Assembly: GCA_964020155.1 (NCBI GenBank)
Contig: OZ026558.1
Span: forward strand, 2,266,163 to 2,330,162
Reading direction: 5' to 3'
Source: Chondrilla cf. caribensis
Taxonomy: Eukaryota; Porifera; Demospongiae; Chondrillida; Chondrillidae
DNA length: 64,000 nucleotides
Under the pieces are notes generated by a model. It worked only from the letters and a program-made list of their open reading frames with translations, was not told the origin of the DNA and searched no databases. Positions 46,713-59,431 of this stretch are shown here, piece by piece. The translations under genes were made by a program, and so were the position numbers. Numbering within the stretch: the stretch's first letter is position 1; each line of letters begins with the position of its first letter.

Positions 46713-47179
46713 GTAAGTGTTTATATGGAGTGTGTCCATTTCTCCACATTTGTAGTTGAGTTGACATGAAAGCACATGAGTAAAAATGTGGAGTAAATAT
46801 TTGGTAGTAATTTTCATATCTCTGCAGTATTACTGTTTACATGCATGACATATCCCCAGTACATTATATGTATGCATGTACACATTATAGATCTGATGTT
46901 ACAGTACATTAACCACATGCATTTGATTGAGAGTGATTCTCATATACTGTCATCATTGAGCTGGAAGCGAGGCTAGTTATCATGACAATCAGTCATCTTG
47001 CGTTTGTATAATATAATACAACTGATTGGTGACATCTCGATTGCGCAATTGTCACAAGGGCTCCTCATGACTCTGGCATCTCAATTTTGCAGCTTGGTCG
47101 TTGGCGACAGTGGACAATGGACAATAGCAGGAAGGACAATGCATTGAACCCATAACCCTGGTTTCTATTGCCTACAGCC

Positions 47180-47468
47180 ATTCTCTGTGGTACTCATACT
47201 GGTTGATATAATCTTGTCTGCTTTGTTCATACCTGGCTACTTGAGTATGTGCATATCTATGGTCACACCGATTATCAAAAGAATGCATAAATCACTGAAT
47301 GTGATAGAATCGAAAATAATAATCAAGAATACCACAGGCTTTATTTTCACCAATACGTACACCATCCATATCAGCTTACAATGGTTATTCTTGGTGCTCC
47401 CTTCCTATGGTTCTCCATTCCTACCGGCTGTATGTTGGCTGGTCGAGTTTTCTTTTTTTTTAATTTGA
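47180..47468 (+). other. Open frame with two hydrophobic stretches, unassigned
   Basis: After an acceptor-like TTGCCTACAG the frame stays open for about 95 codons (VVLILVDIILSALFIPGY, WLFLVLPSYGSPFLPA). It ends in a T-run. It has no donor that would connect it in phase to the NACHT exon. Chance is possible. Confidence 0.2.
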
Positions 47469-47499
47469 TTTTTTTACAGGAATACAAACTGTAACTGGT

Positions 47500-49000
47500 G
47501 GGAGATAAATGACCAAGTAATAATTGAATCACTGTTAAATGTATAATATTATGGTTATTGCTATTTCTTCATTTCTTTCTGTAATAATCTTCTACAATCT
47601 TTCCAATGAGGGTGTTCATTTCTGAGGCTTTCTGAGTTATTCCAGATCTATGGAATTCTCCCTCAATAACTTCTTTTGCATATCTCTAAAGCATTTCCGT
47701 TGATACAGGATTGCAATTGATGGTTGTGTGGTTTACTTGTGCAAGTCTGGCTGATCTCTGAGGATTTTCACATATCATTCACTGGATGAAACCATTGAGA
47801 CTTACTGCATTTCTGTGCATGTACTTGGCACTAGTATATACATTAATTTTCACCAGATAGTCAGAGCTGATGATGACTTCATTTATATAAATTTGTATAT
47901 TTGCTATTATTTAATTCTTATTTGAACTCATGGCATGTATGGCTTGGGATAGCAGATGTCGGAGGAGCCAACTTGACATGTGGATCTCACTTCAATTGTC
48001 CCTATCAGTTTACTGTATTGATGTATTTCACCGATTTTGTTCACTGATATGTGTATTAGTTGACGTTGATGATGAGTAACTAATGTAAGCATGGGGGAGG
48101 GAAGCCAGACCAATTAATAATGAAGTTTTAGTCTATGTGTTGTTTCTGGACAAGCAGCCAAGTTAATATTATATCGAAAGATGACAGAGGAGCCCAAGAT
48201 CCATCACAACACAGAGTTGTCTGTTTAGCTGCAGCAGAGTGTGTGTGATGGAACACATAGAGAATGAGTTGATGATGAAAGAGTTCATGTGTGACCATTG
48301 TGTGGTATTGAGAGGTCAAACATTAGATAGTCAGTGTGTGATTATCGTTTGAAAAAGATACAATGATTGACATCGCCATAGTTATGTCTGAAGGTATTTT
48401 GAACTGAAAAGAAGATTCCCAGGAGATGTGGAAGGATGAGAATGTTATAGTTGTCCTGACATGGGACATCAAGGTAGCCCCAGAGTCCAGTAGACTGCCT
48501 TCAAGTTGTTGACACTGTGTATTATGGGTAACATGTCAGAAGATATAGCACTATATACTGCAAAGGGTTATAAGACCACAGGGAGGACTGTGAATTTCAA
48601 ACATGCCACCAATATATGGCTGTGATGGATTGGAATGATAGGTACTACTTGTAACCCATCTGTAGATCAACTATTATCAAGGAATTTGTGTCTTGTAAAA
48701 AAGTGTCCATGCTTTTGTTATGTAGCTCTGACTATGATGATTGTACATTGCAATCAAGTGGTTTTAAACGTCATGGAAAAACGTGATTCCAAATAGTTTG
48801 TGACTGTCAATCCAACTTCCATTTTAGAATGATATTATTAATGCTTGGAATGAGTTTATTGGTTGATACAATCCTCAATTCGCTGCTCGCTAATCACTGT
48901 TGTACTTACCACTCACCGATATATAGTGACATCATACAATGACGTAGCTGCATGAACTACATAATCTACTCCTAGGTCTATAATTATGTCTCATCACCTA
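47500..49000. other. No gene seen
   Basis: Presumed NLR intron. Open frames are short and unsupported. A possible small exon near 49017 (VYGRWYEKLKCNLRKLNG) could not be placed in phase. Confidence 0.35.
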
Positions 49001-49106
49001 CAGGTGTACGGTCGTTGGTATGAAAAATTGAAATGTAATTTAAGGAAGTTAAATGGAGTTAATGCAAACCCCCGTAGTGGGCTGCCCCGGCACCCACTAC
49101 CAATTA

Positions 49107-49281
49107 CAGTGGAACCTCTCTATTACAAACCTCTGAAATGTGGAAACCTCTATAATAAGGACACCATTCTGTGTCCCAGTGTAGTACTGAAGTGTATAAA
49201 ATAACCTCTAAATTGAGGAAACCTCTGTAATAAGGACTAAAATTAAGGTCCCAATGTGTCCTTTATAGAGAGGTTCCACTG
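49107..49281. mobile_element. Complete pogo-type MITE, 175 bp
   Basis: The ends CAGTGGAACCTCTCTAT and ATAGAGAGGTTCCACTG are perfect inverted repeats, flanked by TA on both sides (49105-49106, 49282-49283). Internal AATAAGGAC words match half-copies near 18860, 27953 and 57540. Confidence 0.9.
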
Positions 49282-49383
49282 TAGTACACGATTAATAATG
49301 CTAGCTTCCGGGCCTTGAAGCGCGCGTGTATTCTGGCGTGCTAACCTCGCTGGTTCTTGCTTGCTGCCTTCGGCTATTAAATC

Positions 49384-49384
<1 letters not shown>

Positions 49385-49423
<39 letters not shown>
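49385..49423 (-). repeat. Poly-T run, likely poly-A tail of a minus-strand retroposon
   Basis: About 39 T residues. If this is a tail, the retroposed sequence would extend rightward from 49424, where the DNA is more GC-rich than its surroundings (49424-49620). Its identity is unknown. Confidence 0.5.
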
Positions 49424-49725
49424 CTTTTTCTCCGCCTTGTGGCGTGAAAGGGTGGTGTCGGGCTCAATCCCCCAGGTGCCGTTTAGTAGAATAAGGGATT
49501 ATTTATCCAGGATGTGGGTATTATGCATACCCAAAACGAGGGTCTAGAGGCAGGGGGCAGCACCGAGGGTGGGGGTGAGCCTGCACCCCCTTAAGTCCAG
49601 GAAGGGGTTCTACCACAGATCCCTATTCCCTGATATGGGTAAGTTGAGGTGATACTAGTTATAAACTAGGATCAGTACTGTTAAACTTAGAACGGAGGGG
49701 GTTAGAGCATTAATCGATTTTACAG

Positions 49726-52700
49726 ACGTCTGCCTACGGTATATACTGAGGATACCTCAACACCGAATGTGGAATTCAATCATTTAGCCACAGTAGAGCG
49801 TCGTCGTTATGGAGCCAAGAGGGGTAAAGATATCACAGAGTTTCTGGATGCCACCATCCACGGCATAGACGGGTACTACAAAAAGGCAGAGAAGGTGGAA
49901 TACAAGGACATTCTCAACTGCGACAAAGTCACTTCAGGAAAGCGTGTGGTCATCAGCGGTGCACCTGGGTGTGGCAAGACAACCCTCTCACGTAAACTAT
50001 GCCAAGACCTGTACTCCCAAGCTCTCCCCAACCAGTATCGTCTGGTGCTACTGGTAGAGCTCCGCAAGCTAAAGGTGTGGGTCAGTGATGCCAAGGGAGA
50101 TATCGATCTCCATTCCTTATTGAGAACCTCTGGTATTTCCAACATCCCCCAATTGTGTGAGATGATGGAGGAAAGTGATGGGGAAGGTGTGGCCCTCATT
50201 CTGGATGGCTTTGATGAGGTTGCAGATCATCTTGGGAAATCCCCTTTCCTAAGTAATCTCCTATCAGTTGAGGAGCCCTTCCTCAGTGAATGCGATGTGT
50301 TTGTCACCACTCGACCTTCCCGATGTCCGGATCTTCTGTCTCTGATGAAGCGACCCCATCGTCATGTTGAAATTCTTGGATTCACCGACACAGACATTCA
50401 CCAGTACATCCAGCACTATTTCCAAGAAGCGTATCGAGCGGATAAAGAAGAAGCAGAGCGTCGATCAAAGGAGGTCATTCAAAGGCTAAACAGTCTTTCT
50501 GTAGTTCGTGGGATGTGCCGTATTCCCATGGTTTTGAAAATTGTCTGCAAAGTCCAGGATCACCTCGGGAGTACTCCTCTTCCACAAACAATAAGCGGCA
50601 TTTTCTCAGCATACATCTGTCACCAGTTGGTGGAATACCTGGTCTGGACATCTCAAGTCACTGGTGCTCCAATCGAGGATGTACTGAATGTCCCGATTGA
50701 TCAATTTCCTGGATTCTATGCCCTCTGCGAGGTAGCATACAACTGCTGCAGCGACAAGAATGGTCAGCGTCTGATTCTCACTGAGGACGACTTGAAAGAT
50801 GTGAAGGATCATTTGGACAAGCGAGGCAGCATCTACAACCTCCTGTTCTCTGAGCGTGTCAACAAGACTGCCCCATCAGCAGGACATCTCTATCAGTTCA
50901 ACCACAAAACGGTACAGGAAACATTAGCTGCCATCCACATTGCAAAACAGAGCGTGGCCGATCAACAGAGAATTTGGAAAAGTGGGTTTGGACGTCCAGA
51001 AATGGCCGAGGTCTGGAAGATCTACTGTGGAATCACCAGACTGAAATGGGTAGACTTGATTGGTCTCAGTCTGTCAAGTTTATCACAGCATGCCCGAGAT
51101 GCCGGTGTTCCGACTCGTGTCGATGATGAGGTTGTGATGACCTCACTCTTTGAAGCCAACAACCCATCACTATCTGCTAGGGTTCTTCCAACACTGTTGA
51201 AGAACACCATCAGTTTTAGAGTGAGGTCCCCTTACAATCTACACGTTGTCCAGTCTGCAGTCCAGAACCATCCCACACTTGAAACGCTATCACTGTGGGG
51301 TGATGGGATGCATCCACTTGGAGTGGACAACCTGGCCAGCACTGTGTTTGTGCACAAGAATCTGAGAAGGTTGGAATTGTCTTTTTTCCACCCAAATGGT
51401 AGGTGGTGTGTGGTTATAATACTACTGTATTGTATGTCTGTAATCTTGAGTCTGGTATTGCATGATATGAACTTGTACAAGTTGTGCACAAGACTACATT
51501 TCATTGTAGCTACACTGGAGCCCTACTATTTGGAGCTCCTGATTGGAAATTATTGAGACTTTACGTGTTTACCAGTGAACAGTGTGCCCACTTTTCCTAT
51601 ATTTTCACATGTCAATGAGCTGTTCTACATTCTGTTGTAGTAGGCTACCAAGCGCTATTATTCTTCATTTTGTGTTTGACAGTTTGGGAAATATTTGAAA
51701 GCAGATTCAAGACTCCACATATCTTGAAGTCCATTGCGTTAGGGATGGTACCTGTGGATACAGTACTGGCTGTGCTCTCAGGAAGAGTTAAGGAGGTGGA
51801 ACTTCTTCTTTTTCGGCCAGTACGTCTGTTAATCTGTATTTAGTTATAGGAGTGAAAACACAAGGAAATATATATTGTTACACAGTCTTGTATGGTAAAT
51901 TGTGCCTATAATTTCAGTCCCAACATGAATACTACCTATCATCCTATATCTCTTTAAGAGTTCATTTAGGCTAAGTTCAAAATGGGTTTGCCCTCTTTTA
52001 AGATGCCTTAGTCTAAGTTTGTTCGAGATGGGTTTTACACCTTACTTGCCCTCCTTGAGGGTACATGTGGATGAGACTCTACAATCCCTGACACTCCACA
52101 AATCCTCTTCAAACAAGCAACTGCTCATATTCGAACATACAGTACTGGCCACAAGTAATGTCACCGCTGCCTGCAGGTTTATGTATAACCGTCCAGGCAC
52201 TTCTGTGTACCTGAAACTAATTAATATGTTCTGAATCACAGAACTTACAATATCACGAGTAGCCAAGGTGTCGTTTAGTCATTATCAACGATGCGAACGA
52301 ACTGACTGAAGCCAAAAGGAGAAGGAACGTCATTGTCACAATTTTTCTCTTCAACTGTCTTCAGATGGTCGTGGTTAGAGTAGATTCCCCAAACTCAGCA
52401 AATAAGGCTACGAAACTCTACTGAAATATGTTCGTCATTTTCTCGCATCTTCAAGTCGATAAAAAACAGAACTCCCATCAACGTGCACAAACATGCATAT
52501 GCGGGTACTATGCACTAATTATGTGTTAATTAGTAAGATGTCACCATAAATGCGAATATGGTATCTGTATAACGTAAGTTGAAGATAATATGCCTGATTG
52601 CTTGAGTGCTACTGTTCATGAACGAATGGCTCAATTGTATCAAGTTGGAAACTCACCTGCTAAAACAAGTACGGTGCTTCAGAATCTAAGAGAAAAGATC

Positions 52701-55700
52701 GATACGAGTAAGATAACTATTGCACGATAGATTTCTTCAAATTCTTCAAAACGATAGAAAAAGGATAGGTAGGCCAACTAGCATTAAGCGGAATGCAAAA
52801 CATACCTTTGGCCAGTACAGTAATCTACACTGTATAGCTGTGAACTTGTGAAAGCTGTGGTTGTTAATTGTTGGGAAATCATTGTCAATTGTTATGAATA
52901 CTCTGTTAATAGCTAAACAATGAACATCACTTGAAGCAAAATGGCATTAAACCAATCGAACATACTCCAACTTGATACATTTGTGTATGCGCAAGCGAAA
53001 AGGCCCTTAAACGTAGAGCACGCATATAAAAGGGGGGAGGTGGTCACACGTTTACAAAATGGCCACCTAATGCTTCTCCCTCAAGGAGAAACAATATATA
53101 TTAACTCTCGATCGTGATCTACACAATACAAATTCTCCAAAGCATATTAGAAGTTGTATGGACATACAATAGTAATAATAACATGTTATTTCCGTAAAAA
53201 ATCTGTATCAAAATGTAGCCAATTGAATCACCCAATAACCGCAAGTCACTGGGACGATAATTAAAAATGGCCATCAGCCGTGAAGGAAAAACCGGAAATG
53301 GAAGGTTCTCTGCATGGACAGTTAGACAGTTGATTTTAACCCGTAGAGGACCTTTCCCGGTACGTACTTCATAATCTCTGAGAGTTTGGTGGCACCCTTT
53401 GCAGTAGTTTTTGCCCGAATCGCAAACAAACAAATAAACAAACTGAATTACATAAATAGATAACAGGTTCTATTCTGTTTTTGGCACTGGATCATATACT
53501 TAGGATGTTATGCCATACTGACTAATGGTAATTCATGGCGTCATTCAAGAATGAGTCTGCATTCAAGATTGAACCACATAACCCTGTATGATTTAAAATA
53601 GTGACTTTGAATGTTTGATGAAAATGTTTCATTCTCAAAAATTACGTTTTGTATCAACAGTAGGCTTTTAGAACTTAAACTATAAGCTATTTCATTAAAT
53701 AAAACTAAAACCAAATATTTCGAATTATTTGCAATTGGCTGTTTTGATAAATTCTGAACATTTTGATAACAATGGCTAAGGGCCCTTTTCGCTTGCACAC
53801 TCACATATGTACACATTGAAGTGCAGTTCATTCTCAGTCACAATGCACCCGGTCACAATAGCTCAACAGTGGTGGAATGTTTTGCTTTGAGTCTCCATCA
53901 TTAAGAAGAACGGTTGTTGTGCATCAAGTCTCAGTATTTCAACAAGAATATCACTGTTGTCAATCACCATGCACTGAAGCCTCCTAAGTGCTGTTCTGTT
54001 GTAGACAATTGAAATGGTCAATTGTCTACAACAGAACAGAACTAGAACGGGTAATGGCTCATCACCATTTTACTGATTATCAATTTGACTCTGCCCCTCA
54101 AAAAACCTTTATATTAGCAAAGTCCCTGGACTCTTTCATGACAAGAAATAAAAGGGAAATAGAGTTTGGTACATCTAGTGCAGTACACCTTGTACATGTG
54201 TATTGCTGTAGGGAGTGGAGTATAGCAATGAAGATTGGAGGAGAATTGATCATGCAGTGGAAGCTAACAGAAGTTTGAGGTCATTTCGGATTGATTGTTG
54301 CTTTGGTAAAAATCCCCCACCAGCCTCATTTATTGACCACCTTTGTATGAATGAGACCCTCAAGAATATCAACTGCAGAATGTGGGAGTATAAAGATCAT
54401 AGATATTTTGGTGAGGCAAGAGCAAACCATTCCATGTGTATTTCTTTCACTTTCAATTTTAAAATGGTAACAATCATTCACAGATATACCAGACAACTCT
54501 CTGAAGTCCCTGTTAGTTCCACGTGAAAAGTGTTCAATGACGATCAAGTTAACCCCTAGACAGTGGTGTACTGTTCTTTCAGGATTGAAAGATGCCAAAA
54601 CATTGAAGGAACTGAATGTTGCCACTTCACAAGTAAGACTGACTGTAGTCAGTACAACCCGTAATACAGTACGTATTGAGTGATCATGTTTACCTATGTA
54701 CATTTACATTTATTTAGTTTAACTCCAGTTTTCAAAGAGAGGACATTTACTCTACTGAAATAGAGGGGGCCATAGCCACAAGTAACCAGCTTGTCAAGGT
54801 TGTTGTTGGATGTAGAGGAGAGGTGAAAGTTAATCTCTAAGGTGTACTGGACCTCATATTATCTTGTATTTTGATCTTGTTTGTTTGTAGATGTCAGATT
54901 TTATGCTGTCGATAGTGAAAGGAGTCTCCAGGAACAGGAACATATCTGAACTTGGAATCGACTTTGTGGTTAGTACATATGTGAATAGGAATTCTGAGCT
55001 GCATTGTTCATGTCCTTTGGTTGGGTGTAACCTTTGGTTACTTGCTAGCATGTATAATCACAGTTTGCTTCATGTTGCTTCACTGTACATTTGGTCCCTG
55101 AGGGTCATCTCCAGTAGTGTGAAGCTTTCCAACAAACTACATTTCCTATTACATCACTTCCTACAGCTGAGCACATGGTATGACATTGTGTTGCCTGTCT
55201 GTGGTAGCCTAGCAGTGTGCATGTTTGTAATCCAAAGGTCATATGTAGTCTAGCTAGCCCAAACTTCTCATTTCTGTACATGGGCCAAGTGAGAAGCTTC
55301 GCTTTCATCCACACCTCAACGTCTACCAATGAAATCCAAGTCACTCCATTGATACCATCCATTATATCTTGTAGCTAGTTTTGCTGTGCTTTCACTTAAA
55401 ATTGGTGGACAAGAATGACTGGTTGACCCTCTCCCTGGTAGGCATGTCATAGTCTCAGATAGCTCAGACCAATTTCAACTCCAATTTTAAAATTGGGACT
55501 GTGCACCAGTGAGAAAGGGTTGTGCCGCATCTGTGCACCAAATCAGATTGCAGAAATGCTTTTTTATGCATGAAAATGCCAACGAACCCAAATGGTGGTA
55601 CCTTTCCAGTATGAAAGTGTAGTTTGACTATCATTCAATATGTTGCTGCATGTGATTTGGACTTTCTGACACACATAGCCAGCGGGACTCTCCCAAGAGA

Positions 55701-58700
55701 ATACCATAATTGTTTCACTAGCCATTCTGCATGAGCCAATTTTCCACCTTAGAATGTAATACGCAATATGATTCTGATTGGTTATCGTAGACTCCCAGTA
55801 CAGAGATATGTAGCTACATGATGAGACCAGACCCTTTCTCACTGGGACAAAGTCCCAATTTCTGAATTGGGTGTGAGAATGGGTCTGGGCTATACAAGAC
55901 TAGGTACTTCAGTGGCAGTGTAGACACAGCATGTTGTCTTCAAGTGGTATGAATTGAATTCCTGTGACATATCCATCTTCGTTCACTTATCAAGGTCATC
56001 TTACAATCTGAATTGCACCTTCCCCTATGAGTACCAAAATCATCATAAGCCCTATCATCTCCAATAACCACCTTCCAGTGGGGATAGTGCATGAAAATGA
56101 AAATAAAAGCTGGACCTTACTTCTTGCTCTGCCCACACAATGAAAGGATAATTTGCGTCTAGAGGCTAGACTAGGTCATATTATGTATGACATGCATGAC
56201 TTTATACATGTGGTCATGGTATATCTCAGCTACTTTCAGTATATATACACTGTACATATATTATGTTTTTTGTATTATCCTTGTACACTGGTAGTTTGGG
56301 TCAAGAGAACATTGGCACTCTCTATTGGAGACTTTGGCACACACTGACCACATTACTCATTTGAGGTTGGAGTGTTGCAGCACACATCCTCCTTCACTAC
56401 TAGGTGAGACTTGTATGTAACTACTTATAGATTGTGTAATGCTAGTTCCCCTCACAGATGTTCAGTGACACCATTTATTGATGAGAAGCATACCAAAACT
56501 GATTATTTGATCCCAATTGTGTGCACACAATCAGGTGTGGATAATTCTCCATGATACAAACCATCCCAATCCCATTTCTGACTGAGTGGTACAGTACACG
56601 CTATACCTATTCTGCTCACTCTACTTTTAACCTTCTACTCAGTAAAGTTTCAACTGGTACTACAGTATAGTGTTTGGTTCCACTCTGTACAGGTGACAAT
56701 TGGTGTCAACTCTTCATAAATGGTCCAATGTCTAGACCTGTGTGTCACATTGACGTAAGCCTAACCCCAGCTGAATGGGGAGTGTTGCTCAGTAGAGTAC
56801 ATCATGCTGAACGACTGGAAGAACTCAGTTTGAGAATCAAAGTGAGTGAGTATACATTCCACTGGTACATTGCGTTTGTGTGGCTGAGTGTGTACATGTA
56901 CTTTTACATGTGTGTTTTTTTGCTGTGCATTTATACATTGTAGGGCTGTAAGCATATTGTATGCACATGTGCTTGTATTCTGTTGGGTTGACGTATCAAA
57001 AGGAAAAGTGTGTACGTATATGTCATACGTGCACACTTCCCTTGATATGTGCACAGCAGGTAACTGAGGTTAATTAGTTGATCTTCAACACCTGTATCAA
57101 GGGCAAACATCGTAACAATGACACATGCATTCAATAAACATTACAACATGAGAACGTCATTAGTGCTGTTTTCACTGAAATTGTCAGACTCTCTTGTCCC
57201 ATAATATTATACTCAACCATAGCTCATAGATGGCTTATTGCACACCATTTGGTGCCACATATGTAGCAATTGTTTGTAGGATACAAGCCAGTGATGGTTT
57301 CCTCTTCTGAGGTGGAGACCTTGGAGCTGGGTTCAAGGTTAAATCGATATTATCATGTTTGTTCATTTTTTTTCTTTTCAATGAAATGATAAAATTTCGG
57401 AAGGTCTCAGAATGTACAAGTTAATATACATGTACATTGTGTGTGTAAAGAGTATATGTGCATGGTGTACATATGTATATGAGGTATGTGTATGATAATG
57501 TGCCATGCTGATCTAACTTGAAACCTTTGTAATAAGGACATGAAATTAAGATCCCAATGTGTCCTTAATAGAAAGGTTTCACTGTGTGTGACATACGGTT
57601 GTGTGTGAACATAATATGTTTGCGTGTGGGGGGGGGGGGGTAGGGTGGGTGTATTTGGCTTTAAATGTAGATTGTACTGGTATTTTCATTGTGTACATGT
57701 ATGCTCATTTACATAAAATTTGTATGTGTTTACTTCTATATATATGCTCTCATTTACTATTCACTCAAGGTTTACACTGTGTGACTTATTGTTTATTCTG
57801 TTAGCCTCCGGGATCTTATGATTATGTTGATGAAGATGTTGTTAGAAGAGTGGAAGATGTATGGTCTAATTGTACTTTGAAGAAAGTGAACCTTGAGTTT
57901 CATGTGGGTTTACAGTTATTCATAACTGGCTATATTATGTTATGATGCACGATTAATATATTATGATCCTCTAATTAGTCCAATAGTATCATCACAAGAC
58001 CAATGTATAATCTTTTGGTTGCTGTGATGAGAGGAATTACTGCCAACAACAATGATGTCAACTTTGTTTTGAAAGGATGGAGTGGCATACTGAACAAAGA
58101 TTATCTTATTTCACAACTTGGTCAGGAACATGTGAAGCAGTTTGAGGTTGTAGAGAGGGGTGATCTCAATTACTTTATATCACGTCCTCATGCTTCAACT
58201 GGTGAGTTGTGTGTGTTAATGTATTGACAATGTTGTTGTTGACCATGTTATTGTGTGTTTCTCTTCAGAGAATGTGGAAAGTTCCCTGACCTCTGAGAAG
58301 TCCTCCTCTGAAGTTGTTCCAGTCGATCTCCCATCTCCTCACGACCCACCAGGTATGTTGTACGTCACAATATGAGAGGACATTGTAGTCTGTAGGACTC
58401 CTTGAGTAACCTCTTCCCCATTTGATCAACCATTGTAAGATCTTCACATCTTACGTTCTAGTACTTCTATCATGTGCACCAATAAGTCTAATCCAGTCTC
58501 ACTTCTACTCAATCTAGTACAATGTCTGCACACTGGGTTCAGTATGTAACCATGTATTATGCTGTACAGTGTGAGTATGTATGTATGTGAGTGAGTGTGT
58601 GTGCCTGCACGTATGCCTTTATGTCTGTGTGTTGTCGTATTTCAGTACGTGTACATGGATATGTCTTTACATGTACTGGTCTACATACTCACTACATGTA

Positions 58701-59209
58701 CTTGTCTACATACTCACTACATGTACTTGTCTACATACTCACTACATGCACTAATGTACATACTCACTACATGTACTTGTCTATGTACTCACTACATGTA
58801 CTTGTCTACAGGTGGTCAAAGTTCTTGTGTGAATGTGCCCATCGAAGAGCAGTTGGCGGTCTATGGTAAGTTAATGATATTCATGATGACAAGATAATGT
58901 TTTCTCATGTACATCCTCTTCATTCCAAAAGACCGGCCTCCATCAGATATTGGATTGCTAGCTGTTTGGAATGAAATTTTGAACTGGGAACTTCCCATCA
59001 ACCTCGGTGTCCCTTTTGTTAAGGTGAAGCATTGTCAGAAGGATCACGATTTAGGAGGCCTCAATGCTCTAAAAATATGGAAGAGTGGACAATGTAAGGG
59101 TATTCCCCCAACCTGGACCTCCCTTCTCAAAGCTGTTGAAACCACTGCAGGACCCATCCCTAGAGCAGAGTTAGAGGTCAAAGTACTATCTGAGAAGACA
59201 TGGACACTG
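49726..59209 (+). CDS. NLR-type immune sensor: NACHT, LRR-like exons, C-terminal Death-like domain
   Basis: Predicted cytoplasmic STAND NTPase. The NACHT exon is 49726-51398. It carries Walker A GAPGCGKTT, Walker B ALILDGFDEV, VFVTTRPS, then a helical region and the first LRR (LETLSLWG, LRRLELSFF). Downstream exons, all phase-consistent with GT-AG sites: 51683-51819, 54212-54410, 54583-54632, 54718-54822, 54891-54968, 56295-56403, 56693-56841, 57805-57903, 57979-58201, 58269-58352, 58812-58865, 58932-59209. Several encode LRR-like strands (LRSFRIDCCF, LKELNVA, ISELGIDFV, ITHLRLECC, LEELSLRI). The last two-thirds of the final exon (DIGLLAVWNEILNWELPINL, PPTWTSLLKAVE) resemble a Death fold, unusual at the C-terminus of an NLR. 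Frame is open over about 1080 residues. The final stop is not fixed: reading through the last donor gives a stop at 59267. Confidence 0.82.
52986..53806. mobile_element. Terminal-inverted-repeat element of about 820 bp
   Basis: Left TGCGCAAGCGAAAAGGCCCT and right, inverted, TGTGCAAGCGAAAAGGGCCC match over about 30 bases including outer CAT(T/A)TGTG words. The interior has no intact transposase. Confidence 0.65.
53990..54044. repeat. Hairpin with about 22-bp arms
   Basis: TGTTCTGTTGTAGACAATTGA and its exact complement are separated by AATGG. The left arm contains a splice-acceptor-like TTCTGTTGTAG, but the phase-consistent NLR exon starts later at 54212. Confidence 0.9.
55453..55903. mobile_element. 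MITE of about 450 bp in an NLR intron
   Basis: Left TCTCAGATAGCTCAGACC and right, inverted, TCTTGTATAGCCCAGACC continue inward to CCAGTGAGAAAGGG(T) on both arms. TA borders both ends. Confidence 0.75.
56940..57800. other. NLR intron; MITE remnant and G-run
   Basis: A pogo-MITE half (TAATAAGGACATGAAATTAA, GTGTCCTTAATAGAAAGG) lies at about 57530-57592 and a run of about 13 G at 57628-57640. The segment from about 57520 parallels 18850-19113. Confidence 0.6.
58668..58811. repeat. 25-bp minisatellite ending at an NLR splice acceptor
   Basis: About six units of CTACATACTCACTACATGTACTTGT type. The last unit forms the acceptor CTTGTCTACAG of exon 58812. The pseudogene copy has about eight units. 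Confidence 0.9.
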
Positions 59210-59431
59210 GTGAGCACTGTGCTTGTAGTGGACACTGGTGAGCATTGTGCTTGTAGTGGACACCGGTGAGCATTGTGCTTGTAGTGGACACTGTTGAGCA
59301 TTGTGCTTGTAGTGGACACTGTTGAGCATTGTGTTTGTAGTGGACACTGGTGAGCATTGTGCTTGTAGTGGACACTGGTGAGGATTGTGCTTGTAGTGGA
59401 CACTGGTGAGCATTGTGTTTGTAGTGGACTG
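59202..59431. repeat. 28-bp minisatellite that begins in an exon and repeats the splice donor
   Basis: Eight consecutive units start at 59202, 59230, 59258, 59286, 59314, 59342, 59370 and 59398, each with GGACACTGGTGAGCATTGTG or a variant. The first unit is the end of the last NLR exon (GGACACTG) plus its donor GTGAGC. Two units read GTTGAG and one GTGAGG. Long minus-strand frames here are artefacts. Confidence 0.95.

Larger units (their letters stand above)
51820..54211. other. Large NLR intron with transposon relics
   Basis: It contains a possible transposase-like fragment near 52590-52720 (ATVHERMAQLYQVGNSPAK and VLQNLREKID, reminiscent of MULE transposases; weak), the inverted-repeat element at 52986-53806 and a hairpin at 53990-54044. 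No phase-compatible exon was recognised. Confidence 0.5.

Noticed and set aside
52019..52234. 71-codon ORF in an NLR intron
   Set aside because: It does not join in phase to the flanking NLR exons, while 51819 and 54212 join directly.
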